NCBI RefSeq assembly: GCF_001050015.1
Contig: NZ_CVTB01000258.1
Coordinates: 93,065-157,064, forward strand
Length of the DNA: 64,000 nucleotides
Source of the DNA: Mycolicibacterium malmesburyense
GTDB taxonomy: Bacteria; Actinomycetota; Actinomycetes; Mycobacteriales; Mycobacteriaceae
Direction of reading: 5' to 3'
The number at the start of each line of letters is the position of its first letter. The stretch's first letter is position 1. Of the stretch, positions 41,660 to 51,834 are shown piece after piece. A program made the translations under genes and the position numbers. The notes beneath the pieces were generated by a model. That model saw nothing but the letters and a program-made list of their open reading frames with translations, was not told where the DNA came from and ran no database searches.

Positions 41660-42744
41660 TGACTGATGGCGGAGGTGTGGACATGCCGTACTCGATCGAG
41701 CGGGTGTCTTTCGGTTCTGGCGGCACAGTGATCGCCGGCCGGTTGTACCGGCCGAATGCGGATTCGGGACCGGTCCCGGGTGTTGTCCTGGCGCATGGCT
41801 TTTCGGCAACGATGGATTGGATCGTGCCGGATTTCGCGGCGACCTTCGCCGAAGGTGGGCTGGCTGCACTCATCTTCGACTATCGCCATCTGGGCCGCAG
41901 TGGAGGAGAGCCGCGGCAGCTCATAGATTCGCAACGGCAACGCGAAGACCTGCGCAACGCTGTGGCGTTCCTGCGTTTGAGGCCGGAAGTCGACCACAGC
42001 CACGTCGCACTGTGGGGAACGTCGCTCGGCGGAGCTCATGTCATCGAGGTCGCGGCCGCAGATCCCTCTATCACCGCCGTGGTCGCAAATGTCCCTGCCA
42101 TCGACATGTTCCGGGGGATCCGGGGCCGTCATGTTCCGGCACACATGCGGCTTGGTGTTGCGCGTCTGTGCAAAGCCACGGCGAGCCTGATGTGGGCCGC
42201 GTCGGTGGACACGGTGAGAGGCGTGCTCCGGTTACAACCGTCCTACATCCCAGTTTACGGCCGTCTCGGTCACGCCGTCTTCTGGGATCCCTCGCTGGCG
42301 ACGCTCTTCGGCGACCTCGAATCACATTCGCTCACATGGCGTAACGAGATCACACCGCGATTCCTGTTCAAGGCTCCGCGTTACCGACAACGGCAACTGC
42401 AGCGGCTCACCGCACCGCTGCTCGTCACCGTCGCAAGAGATGACGAGGTGATTTCCACGCGATTCATCGAGAAGGCGGTCGCGGACGCACCTCGATATGA
42501 GGTCCACCAATATCCTGTCCGCCATTTCGAGATGTACCACGGGGCGGTCCGAGACCAACTTGCGGCGGACCACCTACGTTTCCTGCAGCGTCATCTGACG
42601 AAATCGAGCTCGGTCTGTCAGCATGGTGACCTTCGGCCCTCGATGGGGGCGGGCATTGTGGACTCATCAGCCCAGGCGACTGAGCGGCGCGCCGATATCG
42701 AGTGTTCAGTGCTGAACCGCAACTGCGAGAGGGGCTTCCGATGA
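41659..42744 (+). CDS. Alpha/beta hydrolase, dienelactone-hydrolase/S9-like
   Basis: A 361-residue serine hydrolase. LAHGFSATMDW near residue 45 is the oxyanion region, GTSLGG near 116 holds the nucleophile Ser, Asp in VARDDEVIST and His in VRHFEMYHG complete the triad. Residues after about 315 (SSSVCQHGDLRPSMG onward) form a tail of about 45 residues without family likeness, ending in the USP start overlap; it may be read-through sequence retained after loss of an earlier stop. It is translationally coupled to USP genes on both sides. The substrate is unknown. Confidence 0.82.
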   Translation: MTDGGGVDMPYSIERVSFGSGGTVIAGRLYRPNADSGPVPGVVLAHGFSATMDWIVPDFAATFAEGGLAALIFDYRHLGRSGGEPRQLIDSQRQREDLRNAVAFLRLRPEVDHSHVALWGTSLGGAHVIEVAAADPSITAVVANVPAIDMFRGIRGRHVPAHMRLGVARLCKATASLMWAASVDTVRGVLRLQPSYIPVYGRLGHAVFWDPSLATLFGDLESHSLTWRNEITPRFLFKAPRYRQRQLQRLTAPLLVTVARDDEVISTRFIEKAVADAPRYEVHQYPVRHFEMYHGAVRDQLAADHLRFLQRHLTKSSSVCQHGDLRPSMGAGIVDSSAQATERRADIECSVLNRNCERGFR

Positions 42745-43631
42745 CTGAGGAGGCAATGCGGCGCGGCGTCGTGGTCGGCGCCGACGGTTCTGATTCAGCG
42801 AACGCCGCCATCAGGTGGGCCGCCCATGATGCGAGCATGCGCAAGCTTCCGCTCACCGTCGTTCACGCCAACTCTGTGGCGACGGTGAGCGCGGCCATGG
42901 TCGCGTGGCCCGCCGGTGAGATACCACAGCAAGTCCTCGAGCAGCAGGAAGAAGAGGCCCGGACGCTACTCGCGAATGCCGTTGAGACGGCGAGGAAGAG
43001 CGTCGAAGATGCGACGCGGTTGACGGTGACCGAAGAGATGTTTCTCGGGTGGCCCGTACCGACGCTGGTCGACGTCTCCAAGGAGGCGACGATGGTGGTT
43101 GTCGGGAGCCGGGGCCGGACCGGGCTGCGCCGCGCACTCCTGGGATCCGTGAGCTCCGGACTGATTCATCACGCCCATTGTCCGGTCGCGATCGTTCACG
43201 ATGAGGATGCCCCCGCGACTCGGCTGCCCGTGCTGGTCGGGATCGACGGGTCGCGAGCGTCCGAAGACGCGACCGCCATAGCTTTCGACGAAGCTTCGCG
43301 GCGCGGCGTTGATCTCGTTGCATTGCACGTCTGGAGCGACGCCGACATGCCGGCCTTCAGTATGGATTGGACCGACGTTCTGGCAGCCGCACGACGGACG
43401 CTATCCGAGCGCCTCTCAGGTTGGCAGGAACGTTACCCAGACGTGGAGGTAACCACGCTGGTGGAGTTCGAGGGCCCGGCGCGCCAACTGCTGGAACTGT
43501 CGGATCGCGCGCAGTTGGTCGTCGTCGGAAGTCACGGCCGCGGCGGCTTCGCGGGGATGCTACTCGGATCGGTCAGCGCCGAGGTGGCCGCGGCGGCTCG
43601 CGTCCCGGTCATCGTGGCCCGCCGGAGCTGA
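42741..43631 (+). CDS. Universal stress protein, two Usp domains
   Basis: A 296-residue tandem USP closing the operon 37905-43631. ATP loops are [20 protein letters not shown] and VVGSHGRGGFAGMLLGSVSA, both complete. The ATG at 42741 overlaps the hydrolase stop by ATGA. It is most like the USP at 35152, including the second-half block SWQER/GWQE-YPDV, so both probably come from one duplication. Its last 72 bases overlap the convergent USP gene. Confidence 0.9.
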   Translation: MTEEAMRRGVVVGADGSDSANAAIRWAAHDASMRKLPLTVVHANSVATVSAAMVAWPAGEIPQQVLEQQEEEARTLLANAVETARKSVEDATRLTVTEEMFLGWPVPTLVDVSKEATMVVVGSRGRTGLRRALLGSVSSGLIHHAHCPVAIVHDEDAPATRLPVLVGIDGSRASEDATAIAFDEASRRGVDLVALHVWSDADMPAFSMDWTDVLAAARRTLSERLSGWQERYPDVEVTTLVEFEGPARQLLELSDRAQLVVVGSHGRGGFAGMLLGSVSAEVAAAARVPVIVARRS

Positions 43632-44528
43632 CCCCGACCCTCTATGACACACCATCACCGGAATAGGACTGTGGTGCAGCATATTCAGGCTCGTTGATCC
43701 CAGCAGCGTCCCAGCGAGCGCGTTGCGCCGGCGGGCGCCGACAACGAGCAGCTGTGAGTCTTCGGCATGGCGCAGCAGCACATCGGATGTCGCCTCGGGT
43801 TCGAGGAAATAGGTCACTTCGACATCCGGATAGCGCTTGATCCACGGCTCGAGTGCGCTGAGCAACCCCTGCCACTGCAACGCCTCGAAGCCGTCCCAGT
43901 CCACCAGATACGGGTTGACCAGCCCGGGGGCGAACCGTGGCTTGGACCACGCGTGGACAGCGCGCAGGCCGACCCCGAGCCGGCCGGCGAACTCGAACGC
44001 CGCATCGAACGCCGCCGAGCTGGTGGCAGGATCGTCGACGCCAAGCATGATCGGTTGATCCGTGGCCCCGCGGAGACCGCCCCGCCAGGCGATGATCGGG
44101 CACGCCGAATGCGCCGCGACGGAGAGCGTCGTGGACCCGACCAACATCGCCGCCGTCGGTGAGACCGCTTCCGAGCCGACCACGATGGCTCGAGCCTCCC
44201 GGCTGCGATCTGCCAACAGTTCGGCGGCGGGAACGTTCGAGCGAAGCGCGAACACGTCGAGATCCGGGAACGCCGCTCGCACATTCTTCTCTGCCGACTC
44301 CAAAACTTCGACCGCCAGCTCACGTTGCTGTGCAACAACTGCCGCGCGGATGGCGGCCGCAGCCTCGTTCAGGAAGCTTCCCGCAGTGCTCAGGCCTGTG
44401 ACCAATTCCACTGGTGCCTTGAATTTCGTCGCCAAGTCCGCGGCCCACAGCGCCGCGGCCATCGCTTCTTCGGAACCGTCTACTCCGACGACGAAGGGCA
44501 ATGCGTCGTCCACGCGGTCCTGACTCAT
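43560..44528 (-). CDS. Universal stress protein with atypical loops
   Basis: A 322-residue two-domain USP. The second-half loop VVGARRRNALAGTLLGSTS is near normal; the first-half loop VVGSEAVSPTAAMLVGSTT lacks the middle glycine, so this half may not bind ATP. The C-terminal about 25 residues (after MVCHRGS) are Asp/Arg/Gly-rich and are encoded within the convergent USP gene, a 72-base overlap. It overlaps the preceding USP stop by ATGA and is the last gene of the minus-strand operon 45513-43560. Confidence 0.85.
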   Translation of the reverse strand: MSQDRVDDALPFVVGVDGSEEAMAAALWAADLATKFKAPVELVTGLSTAGSFLNEAAAAIRAAVVAQQRELAVEVLESAEKNVRAAFPDLDVFALRSNVPAAELLADRSREARAIVVGSEAVSPTAAMLVGSTTLSVAAHSACPIIAWRGGLRGATDQPIMLGVDDPATSSAAFDAAFEFAGRLGVGLRAVHAWSKPRFAPGLVNPYLVDWDGFEALQWQGLLSALEPWIKRYPDVEVTYFLEPEATSDVLLRHAEDSQLLVVGARRRNALAGTLLGSTSLNMLHHSPIPVMVCHRGSGSAPAGHDDRDASRRGHLGADRSE

Positions 44529-45403
44529 CGGGGTCGAACGACGATCACTGGCGCCGCGGCGGCGTGTGCCACCTTGGCTGCGACGGAGCCGAGCAACAGG
44601 CCGGCGAACCCGCCGCGGCCGTGGCTACCGAGAACGACGAGTTGCGCCTGCCGCGATGCATCGACGAGCCAGCGCGCGGGCTGGTCGCAGACTATGCGGC
44701 GGTGCACGTGCACATCCGGATACTGCTCCTGCCACCCGGCCAAGCGTTCGGCCAGGCTCTCGTGACCTTCGTCCTCGTATCGGTGCCAATCCATTCCGAG
44801 AGCCGGAAAAACCCCGACATCACTCCAGGCGTGCAGGGCGACGAGGTCGACGCCGCGCCGTGATGCCTCCTCGAAAGCCAGCGCGGTGGCCCCTTCCGAA
44901 GCAGGCGACCCGTCGATACCCAACAGCACCGGCAGACTCTGGTCGGCCGCTTCGTTGACTTCGGCATGGACCACCACCACGGGTCCGTGCCCGTGGTTCA
45001 GCAGGCCACTGCTGACCGACCCGACGAGCGCGCGCCCGATCGCGCCGAGGCCCCGCGTGCCCACGACGGTCATAACGGCATCGCGCGAAGCCTCCGCCAG
45101 TGCCCACGGTGGACTCGAATTGACCACGCGGGCTTTGATTTTCGGAACAGCGGAGTCGCCGGCGGCGGCCTGGACCGTTTTCTGGGCCTTCTCGAGCACA
45201 TCGCGGGCGCTCGCCTCCTGCGCCTCGAGGTAACTGGTATCGAGGAGGCCTCCCGGCCAGGTCGTGATCACAGGGGGGATCGCGTACAACAAGATGATCG
45301 GTTGCTCGCGCATGACCGCCTCATTCGTCGCCCACAGAATGGCGGCGTCCGACTCCGCCGATCCGTCAACGCCGACAACTATTCCGTTCTGTCTTTCGCT
45401 CAT
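44525..45403 (-). CDS. Universal stress protein, two Usp domains
   Basis: A 292-residue tandem USP. Loops VVGTRGLGAIGRALVGSVSS and VLGSHGRGGFAGLLLGSVAA are intact. The ATG at 45403 follows GGAG by 9 bases; the frame stays open to 45586 but that part is the 31-residue gene in another frame and the promoter. It is translationally coupled to the following USP and preceded at 14 bases by a tiny membrane-protein gene. Confidence 0.9.
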   Translation of the reverse strand: MSERQNGIVVGVDGSAESDAAILWATNEAVMREQPIILLYAIPPVITTWPGGLLDTSYLEAQEASARDVLEKAQKTVQAAAGDSAVPKIKARVVNSSPPWALAEASRDAVMTVVGTRGLGAIGRALVGSVSSGLLNHGHGPVVVVHAEVNEAADQSLPVLLGIDGSPASEGATALAFEEASRRGVDLVALHAWSDVGVFPALGMDWHRYEDEGHESLAERLAGWQEQYPDVHVHRRIVCDQPARWLVDASRQAQLVVLGSHGRGGFAGLLLGSVAAKVAHAAAAPVIVVRPR

Positions 45404-45417
45404 GGATTTTCGGCTCC

Positions 45418-45513
45418 TCACTTCTTCGGAAAGCGTGCGCTGATGTAGGTGGTCGCGATCGCCATCACCGCAACGATGACTGCGATGAGGACCAAAGCTG
45501 TGGGCCAGTCCAT
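45418..45513 (-). CDS. 31-residue single-helix membrane protein
   Basis: The frame reads MDWPTALVLIAVIVAVMAIA followed by TTYISARFPKK and a TGA: a short outside or cytoplasmic head, one hydrophobic helix of about 18 residues (6-24) and a basic tail. The shape recalls KdpF-like or YdgT-like small membrane subunits. GGAG-type bases precede the ATG (GGAGACCCGCT before it on the minus strand). It stands between a DosR-box promoter and a USP gene, 14 bases before the USP ATG, so it should be made when the operon is induced. Function unknown. Confidence 0.72.
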   Translation of the reverse strand: MDWPTALVLIAVIVAVMAIATTYISARFPKK

Positions 45514-45546
45514 AGCGGGTCTCCTCTTGCTCCTGACGAAGCTCAC

Positions 45547-45615
45547 CTGACAGTAGGCCCGATGCACTTTCGGTCACGAGGGCCAATAGTCCTCAGCGGA
45601 TATGCCAGTGGTCCT
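45547..45615 (-). promoter_or_regulatory. Three candidate DosR boxes before the small-protein/USP operon
   Basis: CTGACAGTAGGCCC (45547-45560), GGGCCAATAGTCCT (45580-45593, 9 of 12 to GGGACT-NN-AGTCCC) and ATGCCAGTGGTCCT (45602-45615). Starts are 33 and 22 bases apart, three and two helical turns. The first box is 34 bases from the ATG at 45513. The middle one is the strongest; the others are weak alone. Confidence 0.6.
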
Positions 45616-45683
45616 CGTGCCGAGGCTTCGTGCGAGGCGACGCTGTCTGGAAGCGACAGTCGCCATGCGTCTCCGCTACTCTG

Positions 45684-45950
45684 TCAACCGGTCTGCGCGG
45701 TGCGCACCTGGACGTATCGGACGACATCGTCGAGCGTCCGCAGGGATTGGTAGTCCTTCTCCGGGATGTCGACATCGAATCGCTTGTGGACGCGCTGCAG
45801 GAAGTTCAGCCAGTCCATGGAGTCGAGGTCGACCTGGTCGCGCAGCAGCACGGTTGCCTCGATTTCCTCCGCATCGACCTCCGGCGCAATGGCCGTCAGT
45901 TCGGAAAGCACCGCGGCCTGGATGGCTTCGCTGTTCGACACGATGATCAC
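45684..45950 (-). CDS. Acyl carrier protein
   Basis: An 88-residue carrier protein. The phosphopantetheine site is DLDSMDWLNF with Ser at about 44, in an acidic four-helix sequence (IAPEVDAEEIEATVLLRDQ, VDIPEKDYQSLRTLDD). The first start, GTG 45950, overlaps the E2 stop by GTGA; GTG 45941 would give MSNSEAIQ. It is the last gene of the operon with acetyl-CoA synthetase and the pyruvate dehydrogenase complex, an unusual place for an ACP. Confidence 0.88.
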   Translation of the reverse strand: MIIVSNSEAIQAAVLSELTAIAPEVDAEEIEATVLLRDQVDLDSMDWLNFLQRVHKRFDVDIPEKDYQSLRTLDDVVRYVQVRTAQTG

Positions 45951-47221
45951 TCCTCCAGAAGGTCGGGTTGCTGAAGCGCTTCGTCGATGGCGGCGAGGAA
46001 CAGGGCTCCGCGATGCCCATCGCTGGCGCGGTGATCGGCGGCCAGCGTCGCCTGCACAGTGGTGGCGATTCGGATGCCGCCGCCCACGGCCCGCACCCGC
46101 TGCGTCGGCTTACCAAAACCCACCAGCGCTACCTGCTGGGGATAGATCACTCCGAATACCGAATCGACACCTTGGTCGCCAAGGTTCGTAACCGTGATGG
46201 TTGGATCCGACATTTCGGAACTACGCAACGAGAACGCGCGGGCGCGGGCAACCAGATCGGTGAGGTTGGCCATCAGCTCGTCGGGTTTCTTGTCGGTGAC
46301 GTCATGGATGGCCGGCGCGACCAGCCCTCCGCCGCGCAGGGAGATCGCCACGCCGACGTGCACCGCCTCGGCCGGTTCGAACGTGTCGTTGCGCCAGAAT
46401 CCGTTGAACTCGCCGAACCGTCGGGCGGCCAACGCGACCGCCTTCAGTTGTAAGACCGCCGGAAGCAGGCGTTCGGTGATGGAGCGTTGGGCGTTGCGTT
46501 CGGACAACCAACTCAACGCGTTATCGAAGACGATCTCGTGAGCCAGGTAGTAGTGGGGGATCTCCCGCTTCGATCGGCTCATCGCCGCGGCAATCGAGCG
46601 CCGCATTTCCGCTCCACGCTTGACAGCCAGCTCTTTCGGCGAAAGCCCCTGCGCTGGCACGGAAACCGGCGTCGGCGGCTCGGCGGCCTTGACGTTGGCC
46701 GCAGCGTGTTCGACGTCGTTGATTGTGACCGCACCCTGAGGGCCGGTGCCGGTGACCGCTTCGACGTCGACGGCCAACGACTGCGCGAGACGACGGGCGG
46801 CGGGTGAGATCCAACGTCGGTGGCCGGGCGTCGTGACGAGGGGGGCGACCGGCGTGGGTGGTGCTGCCTCAGGCGACCGGCGTGAGGCCGGCTGAACGAC
46901 CGGGGTCACCTGAACCGCCGGGGGTACCTCCTCCGTTGGGGCCGACACCACCGTGGTCGGGGCTGGTAGCGGCTCGGCCGCATCGCCCGGTTCGGCCAAG
47001 CGCGCCAACGGCGCTCCCACCTGAACCGTCGTACCCACCGGTACGAGCAACTCGACAACCGTGCCTTCTTGCCAGCATTCCACCTCGACCGCGGCCTTGG
47101 TGGTCTCGACCACTGCCACGACTTGCCCGCGCGTCACCGAGTCTCCGGGCTTGACCAACCACTCGTCGAGCCTTCCCTCGTCCATGTCGGCGCCGAGCGC
47201 GGGCATCCGGAACTCGATCAT
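45947..47221 (-). CDS. pdhC: Dihydrolipoyl acyltransferase (E2) of a pyruvate/2-oxo acid dehydrogenase
   Basis: A 424-residue E2. One lipoyl domain (1-78) with the lipoyl-lysine in VVETTKAAVEVE (about 44), a Pro/Ala/Val linker, a peripheral subunit-binding domain (WISPAARRLAQSLAVDVEAVTGTGPQGAVTINDV, about 135-170), and the acetyltransferase domain ending in DHRASDGHRG with the catalytic His and Asp. It accepts the acyl group from E1 and passes it to CoA. No E3 (lipoamide dehydrogenase) gene is in the operon, so E3 must be supplied from elsewhere. ATG overlaps the E1 beta stop (TGATG). Confidence 0.93.
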   Translation of the reverse strand: MIEFRMPALGADMDEGRLDEWLVKPGDSVTRGQVVAVVETTKAAVEVECWQEGTVVELLVPVGTTVQVGAPLARLAEPGDAAEPLPAPTTVVSAPTEEVPPAVQVTPVVQPASRRSPEAAPPTPVAPLVTTPGHRRWISPAARRLAQSLAVDVEAVTGTGPQGAVTINDVEHAAANVKAAEPPTPVSVPAQGLSPKELAVKRGAEMRRSIAAAMSRSKREIPHYYLAHEIVFDNALSWLSERNAQRSITERLLPAVLQLKAVALAARRFGEFNGFWRNDTFEPAEAVHVGVAISLRGGGLVAPAIHDVTDKKPDELMANLTDLVARARAFSLRSSEMSDPTITVTNLGDQGVDSVFGVIYPQQVALVGFGKPTQRVRAVGGGIRIATTVQATLAADHRASDGHRGALFLAAIDEALQQPDLLEE

Positions 47222-48195
47222 CAGCCGTCTCCGAACAGACTGCGCACCGCGGCGGAGATCTTCTCCGGTTGCGGCAATGCCGCTTGCTCAAGGTGTTTGG
47301 CGTAGGGGATCGGCACCTCCTCGGTGCAAACGCGCGCAATCGGAGCGTCAAGATCGTAGAATGCGTTCTCTACGATGCGCGCGCTGATCTCGCCGGACAG
47401 GCTTCCGGTGCGCCAGCCTTCGTCGACCACCACCGCGCGGTGTGTCTTGCGCACGGACTCAAGGAGGGTGGCGTCATCGAGGGGCCGCAACACCCGCAGA
47501 TCGATGACCTCACAGTCGATTCCGGACAGCGACAGTTCGTTGGCGGCGTCGAGCGCCTTGGGCAGGCAGCCGCCGTAGGTGATCACCGTGACGTCCTTGC
47601 CCGCACGACGCACCGCGGCTCGCTCGATGTCGGTGGGCGCCAGCGCGTCGACGTCCGTCGAGGAGTTGTACAGCTGCACGTGCTCGAAGATGATCACCGG
47701 ATCCGGATCGGCCAGGGCGGTGGGCAGCATGCCGTAGGCATCGGCCACCGTGGCGGGGGCCACCACCTTGATGCCGGGAATGTGGGCGTACCACGCCTCC
47801 AGGCTGTGCGAATGCTGGGCGGCCAGTTGGCGTCCCGCGCCGGTTGCCATGCGCACCACCAACGGGACCGAGAACTGGCCGCCGCTCATATGACGCAGCG
47901 CCGCAGCGGTATTGACGATCTGATCCAGCGACAACAAGCTGAAGTTGACTGTCATGACCTCGACGATGGGCCTTAGACCGCCCAACGCGGCGCCGATTCC
48001 GACCCCGACGAAACCCAGCTCGGACAACGGGGTGTCGCGGATGCGGTCAGGGCCGAATTCTTCGAGCAGGCCTTTGGAAGCGGCGTAGGTGCCGCCGTAA
48101 GCGCCGACATCCTCGCCCATCAAGAGCACGCGCTCGTCGGCGGCCATCGCGTCGCGGATCGAATCGTGCACGGCGGTGCGGTAGGCGGTCTTCAT
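47221..48195 (-). CDS. pdhB: Pyruvate dehydrogenase E1 component, beta subunit
   Basis: A 324-residue E1 beta. It has [45 protein letters not shown], and the C-terminal transketolase domain with [22 protein letters not shown]. It pairs with the upstream alpha subunit to form the thiamine-diphosphate site. ATG 48195 overlaps the alpha stop by ATGA; the frame continues upstream inside the alpha gene but reads Arg-rich nonsense there. Confidence 0.93.
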   Translation of the reverse strand: MKTAYRTAVHDSIRDAMAADERVLLMGEDVGAYGGTYAASKGLLEEFGPDRIRDTPLSELGFVGVGIGAALGGLRPIVEVMTVNFSLLSLDQIVNTAAALRHMSGGQFSVPLVVRMATGAGRQLAAQHSHSLEAWYAHIPGIKVVAPATVADAYGMLPTALADPDPVIIFEHVQLYNSSTDVDALAPTDIERAAVRRAGKDVTVITYGGCLPKALDAANELSLSGIDCEVIDLRVLRPLDDATLLESVRKTHRAVVVDEGWRTGSLSGEISARIVENAFYDLDAPIARVCTEEVPIPYAKHLEQAALPQPEKISAAVRSLFGDG

Positions 48196-49162
48196 GACAG
48201 GCTCCCCGTGGGAGTGAGGACATCCCGGGTGAGGTCGGCCACGTCCTCCCACGTGCCGGCCTCGGCGTACGCGACCGCATCGGCCAATTCCTGCTCGGCG
48301 GCGGCGCGGATGGCCCCGACGTCGTCGGCGGTCAACAGTCCTTCGGCGGAACATCTCTCGGAGAACGTACGAATCGGGTCACGTTCTTTCCAGTGCTCGA
48401 CCTCGCTTTTCTCGCGGTACAGTTCGGGATCGAACATCGAGTGCGGGCGGAACCGGTAGGTGCGGAACTCGAGGAAGAAGGGCCCGGCGCCGCTGCGTAC
48501 GTGGTAGGCCGCCTGGGCTGCCGCCGCGTGGCAGGCGAGCACATCCATCCCGTCGACCGCCAGTGCGGGTATCCGGTACGACGCCGCCTTCGCGGTCATG
48601 TCGGTCTGCGCCTGCTCCACCGCGATGTTCGTCCCCATCGCGTAGAAGTTGTTCTCGCAGCAGAACAGCACCGGTAGTCGCCACAGCTCGGCGATGTTCA
48701 GCGACTCGTGAAAGGCGCCCTCGGCGACCGCCCCCTCACCGAAATAACATGCGGTGACGCGGTTTCGGCCCAGTTGTTTGTCGGCCAGCGCCAGCCCGAC
48801 CGCGACCGGCAGCCCGCCGGCGACGATCGCGTTACCGCCGTAGAATCTGACGTTCGCGTCGAACAGATGCATCGAGCCGCCGCGGCCTCGCGAGCAACCC
48901 TCCTGTTTGCCGAACATCTCGGCCATGATCTTGGTCATCGGGACACCGCGCAGCAGGGCATGAGCATGCTCTCGGTAGGTGGCGGCAACGGCGTCACCGG
49001 GTTCCAGCGCCCGCAGCGAGCCCGCAGCAACGGCCTCTTCACCGACGTAGAGGTGCAGAAAACCGCGAATCTTGGCCGCGCTGTACAGCTCTGCGCACTT
49101 CTCCTCCATCAGCCGGACTCGCACCATGTCACTGAGCAGGGCGCGGGCCAGTTCCGGGTCGG

Positions 49163-49166
<4 letters not shown>
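48192..49166 (-). CDS. pdhA: Pyruvate dehydrogenase E1 component, alpha subunit
   Basis: A 324-residue E1 alpha that decarboxylates pyruvate (or acetoin or a branched-chain oxo acid) with thiamine diphosphate. The cofactor motif runs from [10 protein letters not shown] to CENN, about residues 142-170, with GEG in place of [15 protein letters not shown] and RFRPHSMFD (His in the phosphorylation-loop region) are as in PDH/acetoin-dehydrogenase enzymes. Adjacent acetyl-CoA synthetase favours an acetyl product, so pyruvate or acetoin is more likely than branched substrates. Overlaps the synthetase stop by ATGA. Confidence 0.92.
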
Positions 49167-50950
<1,784 letters not shown>

Positions 50951-50957
50951 GGGTTGC

Positions 50958-51224
50958 TCACAGGTCGGGTGACGAAAGGACGCCGTTGCGCCTGGCGGGG
51001 CCGATGTTCACCATCACCCGCTCCAACAGCGCGGCGTATGCCGATCCGTCGACGAAGAAGTCGGTTCCGCCGTGCCGCAGAAGATAGGCGTCGAGGCGGC
51101 GGTCGAGCGGCCAATCGCAGTAGGTCTGGCTGGCGAATTCGGACCGCAGGAACCGCCATGCGACGGTGTCGAGCTCTGCGCTGGTCAGTTCGACGCGGTC
51201 AGTCGGCGCCATCGGCATCCCCAA
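50958..51224 (-). CDS. Small conserved protein heading the acs-pdh operon
   Basis: An 88-residue soluble protein that I do not recognise. It is mostly helical, with blocks [22 protein letters not shown] and [17 protein letters not shown] and a C-terminal part [13 protein letters not shown]. It ends 7 bases before the acetyl-CoA synthetase start and is first in a six-gene unit to the acyl carrier protein. The start may be ATG 51224, 51218 or 51212. It could be an accessory or regulatory subunit; this is a guess from position only. Confidence 0.65.
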   Translation of the reverse strand: MGMPMAPTDRVELTSAELDTVAWRFLRSEFASQTYCDWPLDRRLDAYLLRHGGTDFFVDGSAYAALLERVMVNIGPARRNGVLSSPDL

Positions 51225-51320
51225 TCCTCGCTGTCGGCGGTCGTATCAATCATTTGTCCGCCGGACGGAACGGGATAGAGAAGAAAGTCACACAAGATCA
51301 TGGGCCTTCGTTCGGCGCCC

Positions 51321-51356
51321 ATGCCTTTAGTCCCTGGGACGGTGTCCAGACGGCCC
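51321..51356. promoter_or_regulatory. Pair of DosR boxes between acs-pdh operon and F420 enzyme
   Basis: ATGCCTTTAGTCCC (51321-51334) has a perfect right half AGTCCC and 9 of 12 matches; TGTCCAGACGGCCC (51343-51356) has the common CGGCCC right half. They are 22 bases apart. The second ends 36 bases before ATG 51392, the same distance as at two other promoters. The minus-strand operon starts 97 bases away, so its control is less certain. Confidence 0.65.
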
Positions 51357-51391
51357 TGTGCGAGCGAGCGGATTGACGCGACGATCGAAGT

Positions 51392-51832
51392 ATGGCCTCT
51401 AGCGCAACCCATCGGATCAAGGACAAAGTGCGCACGTTCAACAAATATGTGCTCAACCCGGCGATGATGCAGTTGGCAGGCCGCAAGCTCTGGTATGCGT
51501 CGGTCATCCGACATACCGGCCGGCGGTCCGGGCGTCACTACGCCACTCCCGTCGTGGCGGATCGAATAGACGATGGATTCATCATCCCGTTGCCGTACGG
51601 AACAGATGTCGACTGGTTGCGCAACGTGCAGGCCTCCGGTGAGGCGATCGTGACGAGCCGCGGTCGCAACTACAACCTCGTAGAGCCGCGAATCATCAAT
51701 GCACGAACCGCGGGCAAGCTGCTGTCGAGCCGGCGCCGGGCGTACGAGTGTTTCGGGATCGATGACTTCCTGAGGTTGAATCGGGTCGGAAGCTCGACAG
51801 TCGAATGGGACGGACGAGCCGAGGAGGGCTGA
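51392..51832 (+). CDS. F420-dependent nitroreductase/quinone reductase, Ddn family
   Basis: A 146-residue split-barrel enzyme of the deazaflavin (F420)-dependent reductase family (PF04075 type, as Ddn). The N-terminal amphipathic helix (about 8-28, KVRTFNKYVLNPAMMQLAG) may touch the membrane; ASVIRHTGRRSGRHYATPVVA is the F420 phosphate-binding segment and DWLRNVQASGEA the family signature. It may reduce menaquinone or other quinones with F420H2. It follows a DosR-box pair and precedes a zinc-ribbon membrane protein by 2 bases. Confidence 0.85.
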   Translation: MASSATHRIKDKVRTFNKYVLNPAMMQLAGRKLWYASVIRHTGRRSGRHYATPVVADRIDDGFIIPLPYGTDVDWLRNVQASGEAIVTSRGRNYNLVEPRIINARTAGKLLSSRRRAYECFGIDDFLRLNRVGSSTVEWDGRAEEG

Positions 51833-51834
51833 CA

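Noticed and set aside
45404..45586. Longer N-terminus for the USP at 45403
   Set aside because: The extra 61 residues have no USP likeness and cover the 31-residue gene and the DosR-like boxes.
51252..51265. GTCCG-C-CGGAC palindrome near the acs-pdh operon start as a DosR box
   Set aside because: The halves are in the reverse order (GTCC...GGAC) of a DosR site; probably chance in GC-rich DNA.
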